Assembly: GCF_001699815.1 (NCBI RefSeq)
Contig: NZ_MCGB01000025.1
Location: 1 to 64,000, forward strand
DNA from: Ralstonia pickettii
GTDB taxonomy: Bacteria > Pseudomonadota > Gammaproteobacteria > Burkholderiales > Burkholderiaceae
Length of the DNA: 64,000 bases
Reading direction: 5' to 3'
The translations under genes were made by a program, and so were the position numbers. Under the pieces are notes generated by a model. It saw only the letters and a list, made by a program, of their open reading frames with translations, had not been told where the DNA came from and searched no databases. Below are positions 1-9,494 of the stretch, piece after piece. Position 1 is the stretch's first letter. Each line of letters opens with the position of its first letter.

Positions 1-2721
1 CCAATCCGCCCGACGGCACGGGCACAACCGGCGCGGGGCAGGGCCATGCGGCCGCGCAGGCAGCCGTGTCGCCGCCGCCCGCGACGCTGCAGGAGCGTGT
101 GGCGCGGCTTGAGCATGAGGTTTCGCTCCTGCGTCGGCAACTGGCTGAAATCAGGGGTGGAACGTTTGCAGCGCCTGCCGATATGGAGGCTTCTGCCGTT
201 GAATCGCCGCCGACCGCGACAGAGGCGTTGCCAGCGGTGGAGGCACTTGCCGCGCCTGTGCCGGCGCCGCAGGTGGCGGTTACGCAGCCGACGCCTCAAC
301 CTGTTCCTCAGCCCGTGCCCGTCTTGGCACCGCACGAGCCCGATTGGGTCGAGCGCGCCGTGGGCGCTGCCCGCGACTGGCTGCTGGGCGGCAACAGCGT
401 GGTGCGGGTCGGCATTCTGGTCCTGTTTTTTCGGCGTGGCGTTCCTGCTCAAGTACGCGGCGGACAATAGCCTGCTGCCGGTTGAGTTCCGGCTGGCGGG
501 TGTGGCGGTCGGGGCGATCGTGCTGCTCGGCATCGGTTGGCGCCTGCGCGAAAAGCGTCCGGGCTATGCGCTCGTGCTGCAGGGCGGCGGGGTCGGCGTG
601 CTTTATCTGACGGTGTTTGCTGCGACGCGCGTGGTGCCGTTGCTCAGCCCTGGGATGGCGTTTCCGCTGCTGGTGCTGATCTGCGCGCTGGCCGCCGGGC
701 TGGCGGTCAAGCAGAACGCGCCGGCGCTTGCCTTTACCGGCAGCGCGGGCGGATTCCTGGCGCCGATTCTGATCTCGACTGGACAGGGCAGCCACGTGGC
801 GCTGTTCAGCTATTACGCACTGCTCAACGCAGGCATCTTCGCCATTGCGTGGTTCCGGGCGTGGCGGGCGCTGAATCTGCTCGGCTTTGTCTTTACGTTC
901 GGCATTGCCACGGCGTGGGGCGTGCTGCGCTATCAGCCATCGTTGCTGGCGAGCACCGAGCCGTTCCTGATCCTCTTCTTCCTGATGTATGTGGGCATTG
1001 CGCTGCTGACCGCGCTGCGCCGCCATGTCAGCCTCACCAACTACGTTGACGGCACGCTGGTGTTCGGCACGCCGCTGGTGGCAATGGGTTTGCAGACTGG
1101 GCTGGTGCACCACATTCCGTTTGCGATGGCGTGGAGCGCCACCGCGCTGGCCGCGTTCTATCTGGGGATTGCGGGCTGGCTGGCGCGGAGGCGTGCCAGC
1201 CTTGGCCTGCTGTACGAGGCGATGTTCGCGCTGGGCGTGATCTTCATCACGCTGGCGATCCCGCTGGCTTTCGATGGGCGCACCACCAGTGCGGTCTGGG
1301 CGCTGGAAGGGGCCGCTGTGGTGTGGCTGGGCGTGCGCCAGCAGCGGCGGCTGGCGTTGGCGGCAGGCGTGCTCCTGCAACTTGCGGCGGGCGCCGCCTT
1401 CGCCGTGGATGCCGTGTTCGATTGGGCGCCGCAGAGCGGCTGGGCCGTGCTCAACAGCCGCTATATCGGCGGGGTATTGATTGCGCTGGCGGGCGTCTTC
1501 AGCGGCTGGCGTCTGCATGGCAAGGCGGAGGTGCGTGCTTGGCTGAAGGCGGCGCCGGTGCTCGGGATTGTCGCGTCGGTGTGGGGCTTGCTGTGGTGGC
1601 TCGGCAGCGGCAGCAACGAGATTGATCGCTGGGCCTGGCGCATCGCCAGCAAGACCGTCGACCGGCCGGACATTCCGCTGTATGCCGCCTTTGCCGTGCT
1701 GACGGCGTGGGCTGCACACGGCCTGCGCCGCAAGCTCGATTGGGCACTGGCCGAGTGGCCTGCGCTGGCGTTGTCGCCGGTGCTGGCGCTGATTTCGCTG
1801 GCTGCGATCGAACACTGGGTGCCCTCTCCGCTGGCCGGGTGGGGCGGGCTGGTGTGGATTGCGGCCGTGGTGCTGGCCTTCGTGCTGCTGCGCCGCCAGG
1901 AACGCGACGTGAAAGACCGCATCCTCGCGCCGCTGCATACCGTGCTGTTCTGGCTGATCTGCGGCGTACTGGCGACGGAAGGCTACTGGCGCCTCGATGC
2001 CTACGTTCCCGAGGGCACCTGGAGTTTTGCCGCCTGGGCTTATGCCTATGGCGCGTTGCTGGCCCTGCTGGCGGGCGCCGGATGGCGCATTCGCTGGCCG
2101 ATCGCCCGGTTCGAGCGCGCCTACCTGCTGTGGGGTGCCGCGCCGCTGGCTGCCCTGCTGTGGCTATGGAGCCTGGCGAGCGCCGCCAGCGAAGGCAATG
2201 CCGCGCCGCTGTTCTACCTGCCGATTCTCAATCCGCTGGACGTGGCGCAACTGCTGGTTTTCCTTGCCATCGCGCTGTGGATGCGCCGCGTGGCGCTGCG
2301 CAAGCTCGTGCCTGAGCCGATGGTCATCGGCTACGCCATCGGCGCGACGCTGTTCATCTGGGCCAACGCGGTGCTGCTGCGCACGCTGCACCACTGGACG
2401 CATATTCCGTACACGCTGGACGATCTGGGGGCCTCGATGCTGGTGCAGGCGTCGCTGTCGATGTTCTGGACGGTGCTGGCGTTGGCGGTGATGGTGTTTG
2501 CCACGCGGCGCGCCAGCCGGGCGCTGTGGTTCACCGGCGGAGCGCTGCTGGGCGTGACGGTGGTCAAGCTGTTCCTGTTCGACCTGTCACGCGTCACGGG
2601 TGTGGAGCGCATCGTGTCGTTTATCGGGATTGGCGTGCTGCTGTTGTTGATCGGCTATCTGTCGCCGTTGCCGCCAAAGCCCAAAACCAGCGCCGGAGCT
2701 GAAACCGGGGAGGTTCTGTGA
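1..2721 (+). CDS. DUF2339 family polytopic membrane protein, 5'-partial and frameshifted
   Basis: This is a large inner-membrane protein of the DUF2339 family; its function is unknown. The reading frame is already open at base 3 with no stop upstream, so the true start lies outside the window. The N-terminal part carries a short coiled-coil stretch (LQERVARLEHEV) followed by a Pro/Ala-rich linker, as is usual for the family. The frame then breaks at a run of six T at 426-431: removing one T joins VGILVLFF directly to GVAFLLKYAADN in the next frame, which runs through about 20 hydrophobic segments to the stop at 2721. This is either a real single-base insertion or a sequencing error. The last bases overlap the DUF3999 gene by 4 nt (GTGA), and the two families are commonly paired. 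Confidence 0.8.
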   Translation, partial: PIRPTARAQPARGRAMRPRRQPCRRRPRRCRSVWRGLSMRFRSCVGNWLKSGVERLQRLPIWRLLPLNRRRPRQRRCQRWRHLPRLCRRRRWRLRSRRLNLFLSPCPSWHRTSPIGSSAPWALPATGCWAATAWCGSAFWSCFFGVAFLLKYAADNSLLPVEFRLAGVAVGAIVLLGIGWRLREKRPGYALVLQGGGVGVLYLTVFAATRVVPLLSPGMAFPLLVLICALAAGLAVKQNAPALAFTGSAGGFLAPILISTGQGSHVALFSYYALLNAGIFAIAWFRAWRALNLLGFVFTFGIATAWGVLRYQPSLLASTEPFLILFFLMYVGIALLTALRRHVSLTNYVDGTLVFGTPLVAMGLQTGLVHHIPFAMAWSATALAAFYLGIAGWLARRRASLGLLYEAMFALGVIFITLAIPLAFDGRTTSAVWALEGAAVVWLGVRQQRRLALAAGVLLQLAAGAAFAVDAVFDWAPQSGWAVLNSRYIGGVLIALAGVFSGWRLHGKAEVRAWLKAAPVLGIVASVWGLLWWLGSGSNEIDRWAWRIASKTVDRPDIPLYAAFAVLTAWAAHGLRRKLDWALAEWPALALSPVLALISLAAIEHWVPSPLAGWGGLVWIAAVVLAFVLLRRQERDVKDRILAPLHTVLFWLICGVLATEGYWRLDAYVPEGTWSFAAWAYAYGALLALLAGAGWRIRWPIARFERAYLLWGAAPLAALLWLWSLASAASEGNAAPLFYLPILNPLDVAQLLVFLAIALWMRRVALRKLVPEPMVIGYAIGATLFIWANAVLLRTLHHWTHIPYTLDDLGASMLVQASLSMFWTVLALAVMVFATRRASRALWFTGGALLGVTVVKLFLFDLSRVTGVERIVSFIGIGVLLLLIGYLSPLPPKPKTSAGAETGEVL

Positions 2722-4040
2722 AGAAGGTTGCTCTTGCGATGGCTGCGGCGTCGCTGTTGTCTGCGCCGGCCTGGGCCGAACGCTTTGCGTTGACGGGTAC
2801 GCCCGGCGCCTCGTACTACGCTGTGACGCTGAGCGAAGACGTCTATGCCCATGCGCGCGAGGCCAATCTGGCCGACCTGCGCATCCTCAATGGCGACGGC
2901 GAGCCCGTGCCCTTCACCGTCGACATCCCGCGCGATCCGGCGCCGCAGGCGCGCACGCTGCACGACGTGCACTGGTTTGCCACGCCCATCGACGATGCGC
3001 AGAAGCCCGGTGCCGCCGGTGTCGTGCTCGGCACCGACGGCGTGCTGCGTGCGACGGGTGCGCAGCTGTCGCAAGCGTCTGTCCGCGCGTGGGTGGTCGA
3101 CCTCAGCCAGCTTCGTGACACGGTGACGGCGCTGATCGTTGCGCTGCCCGGCGCCGAATTTCAGAGCGGTGTGAGCGTGCAGGCCAGCGATGACTTGCAG
3201 CACTGGAGCCCGGTTGCCCAGGCCACGCTGTTCCGCCTGTCCAATCAGGGCAGCACGCTGGTGCAGGATCGCATCGAGTTCACCGGGCTGCGTGCGAAAT
3301 ATCTGCGCCTGACGTGGCAAGGCAAACCGCCTGTGCCGGATGCCGTGCGTGCAGAGCTGGCTGCCGGTGTGCCGGTGGCACTGGCGGATAGCGCCATTCA
3401 GTGGCGCCCGGGTCTGGCGCCGGTGCAAACGCCCGCCGCAGGCGATTACCAGTTCGATACCGGCGGCGTGTTCCCGGTCGAGCGTGTGAAGATCCGTCTG
3501 CCGCAAGCCAACACCGTCGCACAGGCAACGTTCTATGCGCGGGCCGATGCCCAGGCGCCCTGGCGGCCGGTCACATCTGCCCGCCTGTTCCGGCTGGCTG
3601 GGGCCGACGGGAAGGGCGAGCAGGAGAGCGCGGCCATCACGGTGCCCGCCACGGGTGAGCGCTACTGGCGTTTGCAGGTCGACACGCGCGGCGGTGGCCT
3701 GGGCGCTGGTGCGCCGCAACTGGCGATCGGCTGGCGGCCGGCCACGGTCACGTATGCGGCGCGCGGTAACGTGCCGTTCATGCTGGCGGTGGCGGAAGTG
3801 GCGCGCGGCAACCCGGTCGCACGCGCGGATCTGCTGGCGGGTGCGTCGCCCGCCATCGCCCAGGCACAGCTTGGCGCGATGAGCGATTCGCCTGCCGACG
3901 CGCTGACAGCCGAGCCACCCGGTGGCCGCCAGCGCCAGTGGGTGCTGTGGGGCGCGCTGTTGGCCGCGGTAGCGGTGCTGGGCGGGATGGCTTGGCGGTT
4001 GTTCCGCGCGCCGTCGGTGCCACCGGATGCTTCGACGTAA
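2718..4040 (+). CDS. DUF3999 family exported membrane-anchored protein
   Basis: This 440-residue protein starts at GTG 2718, overlapping the stop of the DUF2339 gene, so the two are translationally coupled. A signal peptide (residues 1-20, ending ASLLSAPAWA) leads into a long beta-rich periplasmic region. One C-terminal membrane segment (about residues 408-425) is followed by a short basic tail. This matches the DUF3999 family, which is often found next to DUF2339 proteins; the biochemical role of the pair is unknown. A strong hairpin terminator follows at 4058. Confidence 0.85.
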   Translation: MKKVALAMAAASLLSAPAWAERFALTGTPGASYYAVTLSEDVYAHAREANLADLRILNGDGEPVPFTVDIPRDPAPQARTLHDVHWFATPIDDAQKPGAAGVVLGTDGVLRATGAQLSQASVRAWVVDLSQLRDTVTALIVALPGAEFQSGVSVQASDDLQHWSPVAQATLFRLSNQGSTLVQDRIEFTGLRAKYLRLTWQGKPPVPDAVRAELAAGVPVALADSAIQWRPGLAPVQTPAAGDYQFDTGGVFPVERVKIRLPQANTVAQATFYARADAQAPWRPVTSARLFRLAGADGKGEQESAAITVPATGERYWRLQVDTRGGGLGAGAPQLAIGWRPATVTYAARGNVPFMLAVAEVARGNPVARADLLAGASPAIAQAQLGAMSDSPADALTAEPPGGRQRQWVLWGALLAAVAVLGGMAWRLFRAPSVPPDAST

Positions 4041-4057
4041 TCTGCATTGCCCAAAGA

Positions 4058-4082
4058 AAACGGCGCCACCTGGGCGCCGTTT
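4058..4082. terminator. Bidirectional intrinsic terminator
   Basis: A perfect 10-bp stem (AAACGGCGCC with GGCGCCGTTT) closes a 5-nt loop between convergent genes. The A-run on one side and T-run on the other let it act for both the DUF3999 gene and the minus-strand MAPEG gene. Confidence 0.85.
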
Positions 4083-4102
4083 CTTCCTGGCGGAGCGGAT
4101 GT

Positions 4103-4486
4103 TCAGTGCGCAAAGGCCGGTTGCACGAACAGCGCAACGCACAAGGCAAAGCCCGCAAACCACATCAGCGAACGCAGCGGTGCCCAGTTGGCGAGATAGC
4201 ACACCGTGTACAGCACGCGCACCACGATAAATGCGATGGCCAGCAGGTTGATGCGGTCGATGACGCCGCCGCCCAGGATGGCCACCAGCACGGCCACCGC
4301 AAAGAGCGGAAACGCTTCAAAGTGATTCTGCTGTGCGGCGGCGGCACGGGCCGCTACGCCGGTCTGCTGTGCAAGCCACCCGCGCGGGTTGCGGTTGTCG
4401 TACCGCGGGCCTTTGGCTTTGGCGATGCCGACGCACACGATCGGCAACACCGCTGCCACCAGAACGCACCAGAGGGCGATCGGCAT
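4103..4486 (-). CDS. MAPEG family membrane protein
   Basis: This 127-residue protein has four hydrophobic segments and the MAPEG-type motif around KAKGPRYDNRNPRGW, then QQNHFEAFPLFAVAVL. MAPEG proteins (membrane-associated proteins in eicosanoid and glutathione metabolism) are trimeric inner-membrane proteins; the substrate of this bacterial subgroup is not known. The start at 4486 was chosen because AGGAGA lies a few bases upstream; the open frame extends to 4549 but that extension is polar and unlike the family. It converges with the DUF3999 gene on a shared terminator. Confidence 0.85.
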   Translation of the reverse strand: MPIALWCVLVAAVLPIVCVGIAKAKGPRYDNRNPRGWLAQQTGVAARAAAAQQNHFEAFPLFAVAVLVAILGGGVIDRINLLAIAFIVVRVLYTVCYLANWAPLRSLMWFAGFALCVALFVQPAFAH

Positions 4487-4573
4487 GGTCAGTCTCCTGG
4501 AAATGGATGGTGTGATGGTGCCGCACCGTAGCACAAGGTGCGTTTTCAAACACCAGAGGCGCTAGTCGATGGG

Positions 4574-4795
4574 TTAGTCGATTCCCTGCACGGCAATGCG
4601 CACGTCACCGAGCATGACGACCTGGCCGGCGCGAATCTTGGCGGTCTTGCGCAGTTCCGGCTGGCCGTCGACCGTGACCGCACCATCGGCGACAACAGCC
4701 TTGCCAGCGCCGCCGCTGTCGACCACGCCGGTGAGCTTGAGCAGCTTGTGCAGCTCGATGTATTCGGTGGTCAGGGCGAAATCGATATTGGGCAT
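4574..4795 (-). CDS. Small S4-domain RNA-binding protein (YbcJ-like)
   Basis: A 73-residue protein made almost entirely of one S4 fold: an N-terminal helix pair (EYIELHKLLKLTGVVDSGG), then VVADGAVTVDGQ and the Lys/Arg-bearing strand RKTAKIRAGQVV. It belongs with the YbcJ-type S4 proteins, which bind structured RNA; no specific RNA target is known. The start at 4795 (MPNIDFALTT) fits the family; the open frame continues upstream to 4978 but that part is arginine-rich and shadows the YceI gene. The upstream Shine-Dalgarno sequence is weak. Confidence 0.85.
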   Translation of the reverse strand: MPNIDFALTTEYIELHKLLKLTGVVDSGGAGKAVVADGAVTVDGQPELRKTAKIRAGQVVMLGDVRIAVQGID

Positions 4796-4821
4796 GAACG
4801 GATTGCGGGGTGATTGCGAGT

Positions 4822-5385
4822 TTATTGAGGCGTGGCTTCCACGCTGATGTCGATGTCGACGCGGTCGCCCACATCGGGCAGGAAACGCGTCATGCCGAAG
4901 GCGCTGCGGGCAATGGCGAGGTGGAAATCGCCGCCGCAGACGTGGCGCGTGCTGCCGGGCATCTTTTCGTCGCCGCAACTGAAGCGCCGCGCCTCTAGCC
5001 GCACAGGCTGCGTTACACCGTGCAGCGTCAGCTGGGCCTCGACGGCGACAAGCTTGCCGCTTTCCACGACAAAGCGGTCGCTGCGCAGGCGGATGACCGG
5101 AAACTTCGCAGCGTCGAGAAACTGCTCCGATTTCAGCACGCCATCCAGCACGCGCAGGCGCGTGTTGATGGAGTCGGCGTCGACGGTGAAATCGAAGCCG
5201 CCCTGGTGGGTGGCTTCATCGAAGTTGATGGCGCCGTCGATCTTGTCGAAGCGGCCGCGCATCGTGCTGCGATCGAAATGCGATGCGCCGAAGTAGACCG
5301 ACGTGTGCGCCAGGTCTGGCGCAAATGACGCGGCGAGGGCGGGGGTGGTGAACAACCCCGCCAGCAATACGATCCATGTACGCAT
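4822..5385 (-). CDS. YceI family periplasmic lipid-binding protein
   Basis: This 187-residue exported protein has a cleavable signal peptide (MRTWIVLLAGLFTTPALA). The lipocalin-like YceI beta-barrel signatures follow: HTSVYFGASHFDRSTMRGRF, then VLDGVLKSEQFLDAAKFPVI and the C-terminal ARSAFGMTRFLPDVGDRVDI. YceI proteins bind isoprenoid or polyprenoid chains in a hydrophobic pocket, and are linked to stress or quinone handling. It lies just upstream of the S4 gene on the same strand, and downstream of glnS. Confidence 0.9.
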   Translation of the reverse strand: MRTWIVLLAGLFTTPALAASFAPDLAHTSVYFGASHFDRSTMRGRFDKIDGAINFDEATHQGGFDFTVDADSINTRLRVLDGVLKSEQFLDAAKFPVIRLRSDRFVVESGKLVAVEAQLTLHGVTQPVRLEARRFSCGDEKMPGSTRHVCGGDFHLAIARSAFGMTRFLPDVGDRVDIDISVEATPQ

Positions 5386-5429
5386 GATGCCTCCGATATC
5401 AGAGGCCCATGGCGCGCATGGGCCTGTGC

Positions 5430-7160
5430 TTACTTGCCCCAGCTGTCCTTCAGGCCGACCACGCGGTTGAACACGGGCTTGCCCGGCTGCGAGTCGATGC
5501 GGTCTGCCACGAAGTAGCCATGGCGCTCGAACTGGAAGCGGTCTTCCGCCTTGGCCGTAGCCAGCGTCGGCTCCAGGAAGGCCTTGACGATCTTCTTGGA
5601 GTTCGGGTTGAGCGCATCCAGGAAGTTCTTGTCGCCCGAATCCGGCTGCGGGTCGCTGAACAGGCGGTCGTACAGGCGCACTTCAGCTTCCAGCGCATGT
5701 GCGGCGCTCACCCAGTGGATGTTGCCCTTCACCTTCACGCTGTCAGCACCCGGCGTGCCACTCTTCGTGTCCGGGATGATGTTGGCGTGCACGGCGGTGA
5801 TGTTGCCGGCGGCATCCTTGTCGCAGCCGGTGCATTCGATCACATAGCCGTAGCGCAGGCGCACCTTGTTGCCCGGGAAGAGGCGGAAGTAGCCCTTGGG
5901 CGGCGTCTCGGTAAAGTCCTCGCGCTCGATCCACAGCTCACGCGTGAGCGGGAATTCGCGGCGGCCGAGTTCGGGTTGCTTCGGGTGCACGGGTGCGGAG
6001 CACGGCTCGTTGAAATCGGCCGGCACGTTGTCGAGCACCAGCTTGACCGGGTCCAGCACGGCCACCGAGCGCGGCGCACGCGCGTCGAGGTCGTCACGCA
6101 CGGCGCCTTCCAGGATGCTCATGTCGATCCAGCTGTCGGCCTTCGACACACCCACGCGTTCGCAGAACAGCTGGATCGATTCGGGCGTGTAGCCACGGCG
6201 GCGGATGCCAACGAGCGTCGGCATGCGCGGGTCGTCCCAGCCGTCGACGCGCTTTTCCGTCACCAGTTGCAGCAGCTTGCGCTTGCTGGTGATGGCGTAG
6301 GTCAGGTGCAGGCGCGCGAATTCGTATTGATGCGGCAGCGGGGCGGCCAGCACGCCGGCATCACGCAGGTGGTCGAGCACCCAGTCATACAGCGGGCGGT
6401 TGTTCTCGAACTCCAGCGTGCAGAGCGAATGCGTGATGTTCTCCAGCGCATCGGAAATGCAATGCGTGAAGTCGTACATCGGGTAGATGCACCACGCGTC
6501 GCCGGTGCGGTGGTGATGCGCATGGCGGATGCGGTACAGCACCGGGTCGCGCATCACGATGTTCGGCGCGGCCATGTCGATCTTGGCGCGCAGCACGTGC
6601 TCGCCGTCCTTGTACTTGCCGGCGCGCATGTCGCGGAACAGCGCCAGGTTTTCGTCCACCGAGCGGTCACGGAACGGCGACAGTGTGCCCGGGCGGGTGA
6701 AATCGCCCCGGTTGGCGGCGATCTGCTCGGCGCTCTGGCTGTCGACGTAGGCCACGCCGCGCTGGATAAGCACCTCGGCAAAGCCGTAGAGCTGCTCGAA
6801 GTAGTCGCTGGCGTAGTAGAGGTGTTCGCCGCCGGCATCGCTCCACGAATAGCCGAGCCAGTGCACGGCGTCGATGATGGAATCGACGTATTCGGTGTCT
6901 TCCTTGACGGGGTTCGTGTCGTCGAAGCGCAGGTGGCAGCGGCCGTTGTAATCGCGGGCCATGCCGAAGTTCACCCAGATGCTCTTGGCGTGACCGATGT
7001 GCAGGTAACCGTTGGGTTCCGGCGGAAAGCGCGTGACCACCGGCGGAATCGGCTGGCCAGTGGCGTCCTTGCGATCGGCGTAGGTGCCTTGCGCGAGGTC
7101 GGCGTCAATGATCTGGCGCAGGAAGTTGGACGTCGGGGCGGTGGCGTTGTCTTGGCTCAT
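5430..7160 (-). CDS. glnS: Glutaminyl-tRNA synthetase
   Basis: A 576-residue class I aminoacyl-tRNA synthetase that charges tRNA-Gln with glutamine in the cytoplasm. The HIGH signature is seen as [12 protein letters not shown], with [14 protein letters not shown] typical of GlnRS rather than GluRS. The KMSKS-like loop is [10 protein letters not shown]. The C-terminal half is the two-beta-barrel anticodon-binding domain (for example [18 protein letters not shown]). The length is close to E. coli GlnRS (554). Its presence indicates that this organism charges Gln directly. The start codon region has no clear Shine-Dalgarno sequence. Confidence 0.96.
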   Translation of the reverse strand: MSQDNATAPTSNFLRQIIDADLAQGTYADRKDATGQPIPPVVTRFPPEPNGYLHIGHAKSIWVNFGMARDYNGRCHLRFDDTNPVKEDTEYVDSIIDAVHWLGYSWSDAGGEHLYYASDYFEQLYGFAEVLIQRGVAYVDSQSAEQIAANRGDFTRPGTLSPFRDRSVDENLALFRDMRAGKYKDGEHVLRAKIDMAAPNIVMRDPVLYRIRHAHHHRTGDAWCIYPMYDFTHCISDALENITHSLCTLEFENNRPLYDWVLDHLRDAGVLAAPLPHQYEFARLHLTYAITSKRKLLQLVTEKRVDGWDDPRMPTLVGIRRRGYTPESIQLFCERVGVSKADSWIDMSILEGAVRDDLDARAPRSVAVLDPVKLVLDNVPADFNEPCSAPVHPKQPELGRREFPLTRELWIEREDFTETPPKGYFRLFPGNKVRLRYGYVIECTGCDKDAAGNITAVHANIIPDTKSGTPGADSVKVKGNIHWVSAAHALEAEVRLYDRLFSDPQPDSGDKNFLDALNPNSKKIVKAFLEPTLATAKAEDRFQFERHGYFVADRIDSQPGKPVFNRVVGLKDSWGK

Positions 7161-7222
7161 GGGAGTGCGTGATTCGGCAATCCCGGGATTTTACCGTGCC
7201 CGGCGCTCCGCGCCCCGGGACG

Positions 7223-8275
7223 CTATCTACGCTGGGCCAGGCCATCGAGCGCCTGTGCGCGCAACAGCTCATGCGAGGCGGTGAAGGTCTGTTGGCGCAG
7301 TTGTGCGATTTGCGCGGCTCGATCGGCGTCCGACAGGCCGGCAAAGGCGTTGATGCGATCGCGTTCACGGGTGTAGGCGTCGTAGCGGTTGTGCCAGTCG
7401 GCTTCCTCGCGGTTGCCCTGGATCAGGCGGTCGGCTACCAAGTTGTCCACCCCCCGGGCCGACAGGCGCTGGCGCATCTCGGCTTCGCTCATGCCCTGCT
7501 TTGTCCAGGTTTCCATGTCGGCGGCGAGCTTGAGCGGGGCGGAGGCGTCGCGGCGCGCCTGTTGGACCGAGGCCGGCAGGCTGGCATCGATGGCGGCGAT
7601 CCTGGCCGCGCGCTGTTCCTGCGTGAGCGACGGGTCGGCCATTACGGCGACGCGGTCGATGGCGGCGGCGTCCATTGCGTCGTCATCGCCGTACCAGGCT
7701 TGGGCGACGTCTGCGCCCAGGTATTGGCGGCGCAGCGCGGAGCGGTCGCTCAACTGCTGGCGGAGCGTGGCGATTAACTCCGGGCGCTGCTGGACCTGTT
7801 CGAGGCTCGGCTTGTTGCGGCTGGTGGCGCCGCTTTGAGCCGCCGCCTTGCGATAGGCCAGGTAGCGCTGGAGCAGCGATTGCGCCTCCGCCAGCGCCGG
7901 CGTGATCAGCTTGGCGCGCAGATGCGCCTCCGCCATCGACACCCGCTGGGCTTCGGGCAGCGACGCGGGCACGTCGAGGAAGTAGTCCAACACCGCGCGA
8001 TTGGCGGCTTCGACGATGAGGTGGCCGCGCGCATCCACCTGGAGCCCGTCCGGCGCCTGTGTGTCGGCCAGCTCGGGTGCCGGCGCGCCCGTCGTCGACG
8101 GTTCGCCGCCCGCACTGCCGATGAATGCCCCCTTGGCTGCCTGCGGCTGCGAAGCCACAGGCGTGTCAGGTGCGTCCGACGTGTGCCACCAGTAGACCCC
8201 GCCCGCGACCGATACCGCCACCAGTACGGCAACAACAAACGTCATAGGTTGTATCGATGGCGACAGGGGCTTCAT
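7223..8275 (-). CDS. lifO: Lipase-specific foldase (lipase chaperone)
   Basis: A 350-residue inner-membrane-anchored steric chaperone for the lipase encoded directly upstream (gap of 30 bp). One N-terminal membrane helix (residues 11-28) is followed by an Ala/Pro-rich linker and a long helical domain that embraces the lipase in the periplasm. The foldase signature RxxFDY(F/C)L is present at residues 93-100 as RAVLDYFL, with Leu in place of the usual Phe. The partner is almost certainly lipA, since such lipases cannot fold without a cognate foldase. The gene is also called lipB, lif or limA in related species. Confidence 0.92.
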   Translation of the reverse strand: MKPLSPSIQPMTFVVAVLVAVSVAGGVYWWHTSDAPDTPVASQPQAAKGAFIGSAGGEPSTTGAPAPELADTQAPDGLQVDARGHLIVEAANRAVLDYFLDVPASLPEAQRVSMAEAHLRAKLITPALAEAQSLLQRYLAYRKAAAQSGATSRNKPSLEQVQQRPELIATLRQQLSDRSALRRQYLGADVAQAWYGDDDAMDAAAIDRVAVMADPSLTQEQRAARIAAIDASLPASVQQARRDASAPLKLAADMETWTKQGMSEAEMRQRLSARGVDNLVADRLIQGNREEADWHNRYDAYTRERDRINAFAGLSDADRAAQIAQLRQQTFTASHELLRAQALDGLAQRR

Positions 8276-8305
8276 CGTGGCAATCGGCGTTAGGCAATTC
8301 GAGGG

Positions 8306-9304
8306 TCAGAGGCCTGCAGTCTTCAGTCGATTGGCCTGCGTGCGGATCACCGCAACCGGGTCGGCCGCGCTCCAACCGATCAGACCGAGCAGCTGGTTGA
8401 CCTCATCCAGGTGATTCCACGCGTAATCCGTCGACAAGACCTGGCCGAACTTCGCGCTGCACACGGAGACGAGCCCATCGTTCGTCCCCGAGCCACGCGC
8501 CTGCATGACGCCGCCGCTGAAGACCAGCACCGGATCAAACAGGTCGAGGAGGTTGGTGGCGGTGGAGCGGCCTGTCCAGGAATACAGCTTTTGCACGTTA
8601 CCGTTGCGCTCGTCGGTGGCGCTGCCGGTGTTGCACCCGCTGGCCAGGCCCGCACTCGGGAATGCCTTGTTGAAATCGGCCGCGCCCGACGTCGACAGGA
8701 TATGCAGCGCCGCAAAGCCGTTCTGCGGATTGCTGTTGCCGTTGAACCAGCCGAGCACCGAGCCGAATACGTCGGCACCGAGGTTCACGAGCGCCTGGAA
8801 CGGGGCCGGTGTCGATTCCACAAAGTCCGCAAACTCCGACCCTTTGTGGGGCGTGCCAATGGTGGTGACGGAGGCCACGAGGTTCGGCACCACTGCCGCC
8901 GCATAGCGCGAGGTCAGGCCGCCCTGGCTGTGACCAATGAGGTTGACCTTGGCGGCGCCCGTGGCGGCAAGCACGCTGCGGATCTGACTGACGAGCTGTT
9001 CTCCGCGCACGGTTTCATCGTTGAAGGCGGACACATCGGCCACGTAGACGTTAGCCCCATTGGCGCGCAGGTCTTCGGGGATCTGGTACCAGTAATCGAC
9101 CACGCCGAGAAACTTGCTGGTGCCCGACAGGCCATGCACCAACACGATCGGATACTTCGTCGCGGCATAGGTGCTGGCGGCCTGCGCCGGCGCGACGGCA
9201 CCCAAGCTGAGGGCGGATGCGGCCAAGACGGCGGCTGCAGCGTGCGTGCGCAGGAAGCTGCGCGCTGATCCATACACAGCATGGAGCAGGGAAGTCTGTG
9301 ACAT
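8306..9304 (-). CDS. lipA: Secreted triacylglycerol lipase, Burkholderia/Pseudomonas type
   Basis: A 332-residue alpha/beta-hydrolase of the foldase-dependent lipase family (subfamily I.1/I.2), which hydrolyses long-chain triacylglycerols outside the cell. The signal region is residues 1-43. The oxyanion motif is VLVHGLSG, the nucleophile Ser126 sits in GHSQG, the acid is probably Asp276 (GTNDGL) and the base His298 (WNHLDEV). Cys224 and Cys282 match the conserved disulfide pair. After foldase-assisted folding in the periplasm, secretion would be by the type II system. AGGAGA lies 8 nt before the ATG. It forms an operon with lifO. Confidence 0.95.
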   Translation of the reverse strand: MSQTSLLHAVYGSARSFLRTHAAAAVLAASALSLGAVAPAQAASTYAATKYPIVLVHGLSGTSKFLGVVDYWYQIPEDLRANGANVYVADVSAFNDETVRGEQLVSQIRSVLAATGAAKVNLIGHSQGGLTSRYAAAVVPNLVASVTTIGTPHKGSEFADFVESTPAPFQALVNLGADVFGSVLGWFNGNSNPQNGFAALHILSTSGAADFNKAFPSAGLASGCNTGSATDERNGNVQKLYSWTGRSTATNLLDLFDPVLVFSGGVMQARGSGTNDGLVSVCSAKFGQVLSTDYAWNHLDEVNQLLGLIGWSAADPVAVIRTQANRLKTAGL

Positions 9305-9433
9305 TCGGTTGTCTCCTGGACATTGGATGGGTGGTCGACCTCTTTGGGCCGATCGCCCTCCGTTATCCGAAGCGCCGTGTCCGACGTCAACTGAAGTGGA
9401 GGTCTGGCTCTAATGCTGCGCCGCCGCGTGCGC

Positions 9434-9461
9434 AAATAAAAACCGGAGGGCGGGCCTCCGG
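9434..9461 (-). terminator. Intrinsic terminator after tctA
   Basis: CCGGAGG (9443-9449) pairs with CCTCCGG (9455-9461) around a 5-nt loop. Read on the minus strand, the stem is followed by a T-rich tract (9442 down to 9434), so it ends the tctBA transcript before the lipase promoter region. Confidence 0.75.
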
Positions 9462-9494
9462 CTTCGTAGGGTGCGATGCAGCAACGTCGCTTTC

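Noticed and set aside
426-431. Programmed ribosomal frameshift in the DUF2339 gene
   Set aside because: No stimulatory stem or upstream SD-like element was seen and no such mechanism is known for the family; an indel or sequencing error is simpler.
5409-7172. Open frame of 587 codons on the plus strand
   Set aside because: It is antisense to glnS with shadow-type composition (His, Arg, Val, Ala) and no domain.
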